From NCBI RefSeq assembly GCF_900168055.1, contig NZ_FUYS01000018.1, forward strand, positions 1-41,832: 41,832 nt of DNA, written 5' to 3'. Position numbers and translations under genes: made by a program. Origin of the DNA: Parapedobacter luteus (GTDB lineage: Bacteria; Bacteroidota; Bacteroidia; Sphingobacteriales; Sphingobacteriaceae). The first letter of the stretch is position 1. Each line of letters opens with the position of its first letter. Positions 26,800-33,549 of this stretch are shown one piece after another. Below the pieces are notes generated by a model that saw only the letters and a list, made by a program, of their open reading frames with translations, had not been told where the DNA came from and ran no database searches.

Positions 26800-29234
26800 G
26801 CTATAAGCAAATAAAATACCTGAGATGCCTTGCGTGTGGGCTGTTTGTCTTGCTGGCATCAGCATGCGGTACTGCGCAGAAAAGGCCCGTTTCTGACGAT
26901 GCTCGATCGCAGATGGTCCGCATCCTGCGCCATGTGCTGTATGACACGCTGCAATGGGAAAAAGTCCATGCCGCCAGCTATCTGCTGCAACTGGATTATC
27001 AGGATGACGTGCGTGATGTATTTCTCGAAGAGGCACAGCGCAAGGGGCACATACCCTTTTATCGCATTGGTATTTGGCGGGTATTGGCTTCGGCGCCGGC
27101 ACGGGAAGCCGAACAAGGGAAGTGGCTGGCGCGTATTCAAGGTGTTGCTGCCGACACTTCCGCACTTGACAGGGTGCATGCTGTGGAATCATTAGCCAAG
27201 CTGGGCATGCCAACGACATGGGAGCCGAATACGGCCGATCCGATACTGAACCTTTTTATACGATGGGCTAACAGCTATGCCACGGCCGGGAATTTGCACC
27301 AGACGGTAGACGCTTTACTGCATATAATCGCCGACAGCGAAGGACGCCGGCAGACCAGAGAACGGCGATTGGCGGCCTATGCTATCCGGAATATCGGCAG
27401 GCTCGATACCCGGCAATGGAACGAGCTCGCCGACCTCGCTCTTGGTGATAATACGCCCCATGCGCAGCAGGTTTATTGCCTCGCGGCAGCAGTGGCCGCA
27501 GCACCGCAAGCGATGAAAGGCACCCAACGTTTTTTTGAACTCAAGGATCGGTTGATTACCCTAGCCAGCGAGGGCGCTGCGGCAGAAAAGATGGAGTTGT
27601 CGCTCGCCTTGGCCGAAAGTGGGGGGCCAGACGACTTGGCCATGCTGTATGCTTTGGCTGAAGCTGGCAGTGCTATAGTGTCGACGGCCGGCGAGCTTTC
27701 GGATGTGCGTGCGGCCGCAGCTTACGCAATATTGCGTATTGACCGTAGGCATACGAACTCGCTGACCGTTCTGGATTGGGCTGTCATCGCCGCTTACGGC
27801 CTGCTGATGCTCTGGATAGGTTGGCATTATTCAACAAAAAATACAACTCGGGACGACTACCTCCTGGGTGGCCGCAGAATGAACCCGGTGGCGGTGGGCA
27901 TATCACTTTTTGCAACGCTACTGAGTACGTTGAGTTACCTGTCATATCCGGGTGAAATGATTCAACACGGCCCAGCCATCTTTGCTGGCATGCTGGCATT
28001 CCCTTTTGTTTACTATGCGGCCGGATGGTGGTTGATTCCGAGAATCATGCAGATGAACGTTACAAGTGCTTACGAAATCTTGGAGTACAAACTTGGCCCG
28101 AGCGTACGTGTGATGGCTACGTTCATGTTTTTAACCCTGCGTTTCCTGTGGATGGCTACCATCATTTACGTGACCATCGACGTGGCGTTGCTGACGGTCG
28201 TGCCTATAGACCGTGCTTACGTGCCACTTATCGGTATTGTGTTGATGGTTATCACGATTGTCTATACATCAATGGGTGGGTTAAAGGCTGTTGTAGTCAC
28301 CGATGTGATTCAATCACTCATTTTCCTTGGCGGCGGGTTAGTCAGCGTTGCGGTGGTCATGGCCGGTGTCGGTTCCTTTACCGGATGGCTTCCCTCCGCA
28401 TGGCCCGCTCATTGGAATCCGCCGCGCCTGGGGTTTGACTTGCAAGAACGCTCTACCATTGGTAATGCGATGATCATGCTTTTTGTCTGGTACATCTGTA
28501 CCACCGGATCGGACCAGCTTGCTATTCAGCGTTATTTGGCCACGAAAGACGTGGCCACGGCACGGCGATCCCTTCGCGTGTCGTTGTACACCAACCTCTT
28601 CGCAAAGATCTTGCTTGCCATGGTCGGGTTGGCAATGCTTGCCTATTTTAAGGCGAAGCCTCACCAGTTGGCGGACCACGCGTCATTGCAGGGGCAGGCT
28701 GACACACTGTTCCCGAGGTTTATCATGGTCGGTCTGCCCGCGGGTATTTCCGGGCTGTTGATCGCTGGCTTGCTTGCAGCGGCGATGTCCAGCTTGTCAT
28801 CGGGGCTGAACGCTGTATCCTCGGTCATTTCGCAGGATGTACTCCATCGATGGTGGCCACGAAGAGCAGCTTCGTCAAATCCTTTGCGACAAGTAAGAAA
28901 CCTATCATACCTCACCGGAGCCGTCACGATGGTATTGAGCATCTTTATCGCTTACGTCGAGGGCAATTTGTTTGATGTCGTCGTCAAAGTCGTTAATTTG
29001 TTCGTCGCACCACTTTTTGTGTTGTTTTTTATGGCACTTTTTGTTCCCTTTGCTACGGAAAAAGGGACACTCTTTGCGGGGGCGACGTCCATTGCCGCGG
29101 CGATTGCCGTTGCTTACTTCGGGGTACTTGGTATTACTGTACTTTGGATTTTGCCAGTTGCGTTAGTTGTCGGGGTGGTATGCGGGATGGCTTTCAGTTT
29201 TTTTGAACAAAAGAATAACTTAACAAAATCGTAA
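26796..29234 (+). CDS. Sodium/solute symporter fused to N-terminal periplasmic helical-repeat domain
   Basis: The 812-residue protein starts with a signal sequence (Y-L-R-C-L-A-C-G-L-F-V-L-L-A-S-A-C) whose C24 could be lipidated, though the -3 residue is A where the lipobox prefers L/V/I. Residues 35-320 are alpha-helical with HEAT-like units (R-L-A-A-Y-A-I-R-N-I-G-R-L, A-A-A-Y-A-I-L-R-I-D-R). From 325 a full SSS-family symporter follows: first helix 325-344, D-D-Y-L-L-G-G-R-R-M (353-362), and G-L-L-I-A-G-L-L-A-A-A-M-S-S-L-S-S-G-L-N late. SSS proteins begin outside the membrane, so the repeat domain should be periplasmic. It would take up the sugar or acid for the aldolases. Confidence 0.9.
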   Translation: MSYKQIKYLRCLACGLFVLLASACGTAQKRPVSDDARSQMVRILRHVLYDTLQWEKVHAASYLLQLDYQDDVRDVFLEEAQRKGHIPFYRIGIWRVLASAPAREAEQGKWLARIQGVAADTSALDRVHAVESLAKLGMPTTWEPNTADPILNLFIRWANSYATAGNLHQTVDALLHIIADSEGRRQTRERRLAAYAIRNIGRLDTRQWNELADLALGDNTPHAQQVYCLAAAVAAAPQAMKGTQRFFELKDRLITLASEGAAAEKMELSLALAESGGPDDLAMLYALAEAGSAIVSTAGELSDVRAAAAYAILRIDRRHTNSLTVLDWAVIAAYGLLMLWIGWHYSTKNTTRDDYLLGGRRMNPVAVGISLFATLLSTLSYLSYPGEMIQHGPAIFAGMLAFPFVYYAAGWWLIPRIMQMNVTSAYEILEYKLGPSVRVMATFMFLTLRFLWMATIIYVTIDVALLTVVPIDRAYVPLIGIVLMVITIVYTSMGGLKAVVVTDVIQSLIFLGGGLVSVAVVMAGVGSFTGWLPSAWPAHWNPPRLGFDLQERSTIGNAMIMLFVWYICTTGSDQLAIQRYLATKDVATARRSLRVSLYTNLFAKILLAMVGLAMLAYFKAKPHQLADHASLQGQADTLFPRFIMVGLPAGISGLLIAGLLAAAMSSLSSGLNAVSSVISQDVLHRWWPRRAASSNPLRQVRNLSYLTGAVTMVLSIFIAYVEGNLFDVVVKVVNLFVAPLFVLFFMALFVPFATEKGTLFAGATSIAAAIAVAYFGVLGITVLWILPVALVVGVVCGMAFSFFEQKNNLTKS

Positions 29235-29235
29235 T

Positions 29236-30030
29236 ATGCGCTCATGTAAGTCGTTGGCCAAATGGCGGTCAGGTGAACCAGTTTTAGGCACCACGCTACA
29301 CCTTGCCGATCAGTCGATATTCGAGATGGTGAGCTTGATGGGCTTTGATTTGTTGTGGGTCGATTTGGAGCACCATGCCCACAGTCTGGAAACTGTCAGT
29401 GGATTGATGCGCGCCGCGCGGGTTGGAAGTGCCGATGTCATTGCGCGGCCAGCGAAGGGAGAATTCATGCGCCTCGCTCGATTGCTTGAGTCGGGAGCAC
29501 AGGGCATTATGTATCCCAGGTGTACTACCGCTGAAGAGGCAGCAGAAGTCGTGCGGAATGCAAAATTTCCGCCAATGGGGGACCGTGGGTTGGATGGTGC
29601 AGGTCCCGACATGCCCTATGGGCTAATGGACCTGCATGCCTATCTGAAATGGGCCAATGAGGAAACCTTCATTGCCATCCAGATTGAAGACAAGGCAGGG
29701 TTGGACCAAGCTGAGGCTATCGCCGGCACCGCAGGTGTCGACCTGCTCTTTTTTGGGCCTGGAGATTACAGCATACGCAACGGCTTTACCGGCAATTTTA
29801 ACGACGACCGCTATTGGGAGGCCATCGGCAAGGTTGCCAAAGCAGCGAAGTCCGCCGGAAAATGGTGGGGTACACCGGCCTTTGATGCACTGCACGCGCA
29901 AAAACTTTTGGATGCTGGCGCTATGTTGATAACCCGTTCGAGCGATTTGAGCTTACTTCGCCAAGCATATGATGGCATGAAATCCGAATTTGGTGCATTA
30001 GGTTTCACCTTTGACAGTTTCCTTTACTGA
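29236..30030 (+). CDS. HpcH/HpaI-family class II aldolase
   Basis: The 264-residue TIM-barrel protein is a metal-dependent aldolase that cleaves 2-keto-3-deoxy acids to pyruvate and an aldehyde. Catalytic and metal residues align with E. coli HpaI: H46 in W-V-D-L-E-H, R71 in I-A-R-P, E151 in I-Q-I-E-D-K and D177 in F-G-P-G-D. It starts one base after the symporter stop (TAATATG) and is the last gene of the locus. The operon thus holds two aldolases of unrelated mechanism, which argues that two keto-acids are split or that one gene is a dehydratase. Its end overlaps the convergent AraC gene by 7 bp. Confidence 0.93.
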   Translation: MRSCKSLAKWRSGEPVLGTTLHLADQSIFEMVSLMGFDLLWVDLEHHAHSLETVSGLMRAARVGSADVIARPAKGEFMRLARLLESGAQGIMYPRCTTAEEAAEVVRNAKFPPMGDRGLDGAGPDMPYGLMDLHAYLKWANEETFIAIQIEDKAGLDQAEAIAGTAGVDLLFFGPGDYSIRNGFTGNFNDDRYWEAIGKVAKAAKSAGKWWGTPAFDALHAQKLLDAGAMLITRSSDLSLLRQAYDGMKSEFGALGFTFDSFLY

Positions 30031-30887
30031 TGTTCGTGGTATTTTGTCCTGAAACCGGATGGTGACTCTCCGGTCTTTGTTAAAAACAGGCGACTGAAAT
30101 AGGCTGGATCGTCGTAACCCAATTCATAGGCTATTTCTTTGGCGGTCATCGATGTATGGACCAATAGCCGTTTAGCTTCCAGTACGATTCGGCTTTTTAT
30201 GATTTCGTTGGGCTGCGGCAAGTTTAGCCGCTTAAATTTATGGGTGATGGTCTTCGGTGCCATATTCAGCAGGTCTGCATAATCGGCTACGGTATGCTTC
30301 TTCTTGTAATGTGCGTCCACCAGAAGCGTGAACTTCCTAAAAAACTCAAGGGCATTGTTTTGCTCCCTAATCGCCGTATCCAGATGCTGTTTTTTCCACA
30401 ATCGGGTAGACCTGATAAGCAACTGTTTTAGGTAAGTGCGGATCATCTCTTCCAACGAGTAGTCATGAAGCTCAAATTCAGCTTTCATTTGACGGAAGAG
30501 ATAATCGATGAAAACCGTTTCTTCCGCATCTACTTCCACCAGCGGCATATTGTGGATGTTGTTAAACAGCAGGCCGTCGCATGCTACTTCGTTGTCATGG
30601 ATCTGAATGCAATAAAAATCTCGGTTATAAAATATCAGGTATCCAGACTCAGCGCCAGTCGTTTCAATTTGTAGAAGCTGATTGGGCGCAACGAAGAAAA
30701 GAGCAGCTTGCTTCGGGCTGTACACCGTGAAGTCAACGCTCAGCTTACCGCCTTTCGGAAGGTAAAGCGCTTTGATGTACTCCCTGTAGGCACCCTCGTT
30801 AATGGAGTTCACCTTTTCTTCATTGACTGATATCAGCCCCAAGGTTTTTAGGCTGCTTTCAAAAAGGTTTTGCTTTGTGTCAATCAT
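30024..30887 (-). CDS. AraC-family transcriptional regulator
   Basis: The 287-residue protein has a cupin-like N-terminal half (F-T-V-Y-S-P-K-Q-A-A-L-F-F-V-A-P-N-Q-L-L, G-Y-L-I-F-Y-N-R-D-F-Y) and a C-terminal HTH_18 double helix-turn-helix (about 190-285): H-T-V-A-D-Y-A-D-L-L-N-M-A-P-K-T-I-T-H-K-F-K-R, then M-T-A-K-E-I-A-Y-E-L-G-Y-D-D-P-A-Y-F-S-R-L-F. It converges on the sugar locus with a 7-bp overlap, leaving no room for a terminator between them. Its target is unknown; it need not control the neighbouring locus, which has its own GntR. Confidence 0.93.
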   Translation of the reverse strand: MIDTKQNLFESSLKTLGLISVNEEKVNSINEGAYREYIKALYLPKGGKLSVDFTVYSPKQAALFFVAPNQLLQIETTGAESGYLIFYNRDFYCIQIHDNEVACDGLLFNNIHNMPLVEVDAEETVFIDYLFRQMKAEFELHDYSLEEMIRTYLKQLLIRSTRLWKKQHLDTAIREQNNALEFFRKFTLLVDAHYKKKHTVADYADLLNMAPKTITHKFKRLNLPQPNEIIKSRIVLEAKRLLVHTSMTAKEIAYELGYDDPAYFSRLFLTKTGESPSGFRTKYHEHQ

Positions 30888-30949
30888 CGCTCGTGAAAAT
30901 ATGGTTAAAAATAGTTAATTGTACCTTACGTTGATTGCGGATAGGTAAA

Positions 30950-30978
30950 ACTTGTGGGGCTATCAATACCCCACAAGT
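30950..30978 (-). terminator. Intrinsic terminator after the alpha/beta hydrolase
   Basis: ACTTGTGGGG (30950-30959) pairs perfectly with CCCCACAAGT (30969-30978), a 10-bp stem with a 9-nt loop. On the minus strand the stem is followed by TTTTACC. It lies 16 bp past the leftward hydrolase stop codon. Confidence 0.8.
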
Positions 30979-30993
30979 GCTTGTTGCATGATT

Positions 30994-31902
30994 TCACTTT
31001 CTCGCGAATTCTTCGAGCGCTGTGTTGAATTTTTCCATCTCTTCGATAAAGAGCGCGTGGCCGCTGTTTTCGAACCTTACGATGTAAGCATCTTTAATGC
31101 CTTTTTGGAGTTCCTCCGCCAACCCAAAGTCACACAATTTGTCCATTACGCCGTGGAAGATGGCTACCGGGATGTCTATGTTGGCAAGCTCCGGGCGTAA
31201 GTCAATGTTGGCCAGCGCGACGACAGCTTGGGTGGCAGCATAAGGCGATGCGTCCATGTTGATGCTTTTTAGCCAGTCTGACATGCCCTTGGAAATTCCC
31301 CCTTCCGCGCCGGGGAAATCCCTGTCAAAATCTTCAACTATCTTTGGACGGTCAGTCCGGGTCAGTTCGATAAAAGAAGCGGCGCCATCTTCCGTCAGCC
31401 CATAAGGGAATCCAGGGCGTTGTACCCAAGAAGGAGCTGCCGCTGCAAATAAGGCCAGCTTGCTGACATGGGCCGCTTGATGTTTGGTCACATAATGGAT
31501 AACGACCGCGCCGCCCATAGAAAATCCACCTAACACGGCATTTTCGATTTTTAATTTTTCCAACACCGTCTTGATGTCGTCTGAAAAAACATCAAAATCG
31601 TATTGGCCATAGGGCCTGTCCGATTTGCCAAATCCCCTGAGCGAAATGCCGATTACCCGAAACCCACGCTGTACCAGGTATTGATACTGATACTCATACA
31701 TCGCATTATTTAATGGCCAGCCATGTATCAAAACAACGGGTTGTCCTTCACCCCAGTCAATGACATGCAACCGCACATTCTTCTCTACTTCGATATACTC
31801 TTCCCTTCCTGCAGAATATGGTATTCTTTTCCCTTGTGAAAAAACCAGGGTGTTTAATGTCAACGAGGCTATAAATCCAATGATTAATGCCCGTGTTTTC
31901 AT
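30994..31902 (-). CDS. Secreted alpha/beta-hydrolase
   Basis: The 302-residue protein starts M-K-T-R-A-L-I-I-G-F-I-A-S-L-T-L-N-T-L-V-F-S-Q (signal peptide). The alpha/beta-hydrolase core is V-V-L-I-H-G-W-P (oxyanion), G-F-S-M-G-G (nucleophile elbow with S), a D in G-V-M-D-K-L-C-D and H in S-G-H-A-L-F. It resembles chloroperoxidase- or epoxide-hydrolase-like serine hydrolases; the substrate is unknown. I rejected the much longer upstream frame (to 32178) because the signal peptide sits at MKTR. It is followed by a strong terminator and overlaps nothing. Confidence 0.88.
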   Translation of the reverse strand: MKTRALIIGFIASLTLNTLVFSQGKRIPYSAGREEYIEVEKNVRLHVIDWGEGQPVVLIHGWPLNNAMYEYQYQYLVQRGFRVIGISLRGFGKSDRPYGQYDFDVFSDDIKTVLEKLKIENAVLGGFSMGGAVVIHYVTKHQAAHVSKLALFAAAAPSWVQRPGFPYGLTEDGAASFIELTRTDRPKIVEDFDRDFPGAEGGISKGMSDWLKSINMDASPYAATQAVVALANIDLRPELANIDIPVAIFHGVMDKLCDFGLAEELQKGIKDAYIVRFENSGHALFIEEMEKFNTALEEFARK

Positions 31903-32233
31903 ATTTTTGGGCGTTAAGGAAGATAGTCGTGCCGCGCTCAATTTCGGCGTAGCGGTGAAAAATTCCTTTTTCTTGTTGATTTTGCCAATCCATGTGGCTG
32001 TAGCTGAATTGTTCATTTTTCGTTGTTTTAATTTTTTTACACTAAATTTTATGAGGCAAAGATGCGGAAGGTTAGCTTGTTGAGGAATGGACAAAAGGCA
32101 ATGTGAATTGTATATTTTTCCCATTTCGTGACCCCGCGCGACTACGCGGGCCGAAAATAGTCCGTTGACCGCTGACATAGGGTTGTCATAGGCGCTATGT
32201 TACTTTACGAAGTATTCATCCGTGTAGGAAAAA
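31903..32233. other. Intergenic with possible OsmC-like gene remnant
   Basis: These 331 bp hold, in frame with the hydrolase (minus strand, from about 32016), M-N-N-S-A-T-A-T-W-I-G-K-I-N-K-K-K-E-F, which recalls the N-terminus of OsmC-family peroxide reductases (A-T-A-x-W-x-G-x-L). No OsmC catalytic cysteine is present, so at most this is a fragment. The YdeI-family start codon at 32234 lies on the other strand. No firm promoter found. Confidence 0.35.
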
Positions 32234-32788
32234 ATGGAAACGATATATCCCAAAAACAAGCAAGAGTGGCGGAGTTGGCTGGAAAGCAACCATAGGGAAA
32301 AGCAATCCGTTTGGGTTGTCTTTTATACAAAAAAATCAGGTAAGCCGACGTTATCCTGGAGCGAAGCCGTTGACGAAGCGTTGTGCTTCGGTTGGATAGA
32401 CAGTACCAAAAAGAAAGTAGATACCGATTGCGCTATCCAATTTTTCAGTAAACGAAAACCAACCAGCACCTGGTCTAAAATCAACAAGGAAAAAACCGTT
32501 CGATTAATCGAAAGCGGGTTGATGACCAAGGCCGGCTTCGAAAGCATAGAAATCGCCAAACAAAACGGTTCCTGGGGCCTATTGGATAGCGTAGAGGCAT
32601 TAAAAATACCAGAAGATTTAGAAAGTTTATTCCGGCAGCATAAAGGCTCAAAACGTTACTTTAACAGCATGAGTAAGACGAACAAAAAAGCGATATTGCA
32701 CCGCATTGCGCTGGCCAAGCGGCCGGAGACGAGACGGAAACGGATAGCGGAGGCCGTTGAACTGATAAACCTGGAAATGAAAAAATAA
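32234..32788 (+). CDS. YdeI/OmpD-associated family protein
   Basis: The 184-residue protein matches the YdeI/bacteriocin-protection family: Q-E-W-R-S-W-L-E-S-N-H near the start, V-W-V-V-F-Y-T-K-K-S-G-K-P-T-L-S-W-S-E-A-V-D-E-A-L-C-F-G-W-I-D-S and the basic tail I-A-L-A-K-R-P-E-T-R-R-K-R-I. It has no signal peptide and is probably cytoplasmic. Family members are linked to envelope stress or peptide resistance, without an established biochemical function. It converges with the DinB-family gene, 13 bp apart. Confidence 0.88.
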   Translation: METIYPKNKQEWRSWLESNHREKQSVWVVFYTKKSGKPTLSWSEAVDEALCFGWIDSTKKKVDTDCAIQFFSKRKPTSTWSKINKEKTVRLIESGLMTKAGFESIEIAKQNGSWGLLDSVEALKIPEDLESLFRQHKGSKRYFNSMSKTNKKAILHRIALAKRPETRRKRIAEAVELINLEMKK

Positions 32789-32801
32789 CCGTGATCCGTA
32801 G

Positions 32802-33305
32802 TCAGCGAACCGTGCTTTCTTCGTACGTTGGCCCATAAAGACCTGGTACCTTATTGTCCGTAGCCCGTAGGTAAACAATCATTTCGCCTCGGTGATGATA
32901 CACATGATTGAAGAGAAAGCTGCGGACGACAACTTTCCGGGGTAATGGGCCGAGCACGGTTCGGTCGCCGACTTTCATCGTCCATAAATCTTGTAAACTT
33001 TCCTCTGTTGTTGCATGTAGTGCGGTTCGGGCTTTTTCGACGTTTTTTTCGAAAAGGTCAAGTGTTGCGTTGATGTCCCCCGGTTCTCCACGCTCAAGGC
33101 GATCGGCTGCCAAATCGTACACATTTTGGTTGAGGACGCCCACGTACCAATAGTATATGGTGGCAATATGCTGCGCAAGCTCGCCCATTGTCCAGGAAAT
33201 CGGCGAGGGTTTATACGCGATATCTTTTCCGGGGATAGCCTGCAGAAGTTTTCTGGTGCTGTTTGCTTCTTGGTCAAACTCGGCGATTAACGATTGTAAT
33301 ATCAT
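32802..33305 (-). CDS. DinB-family four-helix-bundle protein
   Basis: The 167-residue protein matches the DinB/YfiT metalloenzyme superfamily: an initial helix (L-I-A-E-F-D-Q-E-A-N-S-T-R-K-L-L), the metal-binding H in M-G-E-L-A-Q-H-I-A-T, and the conserved C-terminal H-V-Y-H-H-R-G-E-M, where two further histidines complete the metal site. These proteins often transfer thiols or have no known substrate. On the minus strand a TATATTTG box (plus-strand CAAATATA, 33323-33330) lies 18 bp upstream and may be its -7 element. Despite the name it is not the DinB polymerase. Confidence 0.88.
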   Translation of the reverse strand: MILQSLIAEFDQEANSTRKLLQAIPGKDIAYKPSPISWTMGELAQHIATIYYWYVGVLNQNVYDLAADRLERGEPGDINATLDLFEKNVEKARTALHATTEESLQDLWTMKVGDRTVLGPLPRKVVVRSFLFNHVYHHRGEMIVYLRATDNKVPGLYGPTYEESTVR

Positions 33306-33549
33306 AGCATGTTGTTTTTATACAAATATAGTAACGTTGCGCAACTATGGTAGGGGCCGCCTGTTAACAATTCTTAACATTTGACCCCGTAACAAATCAG
33401 ATTCTCAGCCGTTATATAAATAGGTTCAGGTTAGTAAAATTTGTCTTTTCATAATTTTTAGGTTTATAATTGGTTAGTTAGTGAGGCCCCGATTCTCCCC
33501 GTTTCGGGGCTTTCACGTCAGTGGATGCAGGCGAAGCGAATTGCTGTTA
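33306..33549. other. Short intergenic region, with promoter element and terminator
   Basis: Between the two leftward genes lie the putative -7 box of the DinB-family gene (33323-33330), a 10-bp palindrome GTTGCGCAAC (33336-33345), a GTTAAC...TTAAC repeat (33362-33378) and the hairpin at 33486-33510. No coding sequence is seen. Confidence 0.5.
33486..33510 (-). terminator. Hairpin after the PiT transporter
   Basis: GCCCCGA (33486-33492) pairs with TCGGGGC (33504-33510) with an 11-nt loop. It lies about 40 bp past the leftward PiT stop codon. Neither strand has a good T-tract, so it is a moderate terminator candidate. Confidence 0.55.

Noticed and set aside
31903-32178. Longer start for the alpha/beta hydrolase
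   Set aside because: It would bury the signal peptide at M-K-T-R; the start was set at 31902 (minus strand).
32802-33305. DinB-family gene as a translesion polymerase partner of the imu cassette
   Set aside because: The protein is a YfiT/DinB four-helix metal-binding type, unrelated to the Y-family polymerase despite the shared name.
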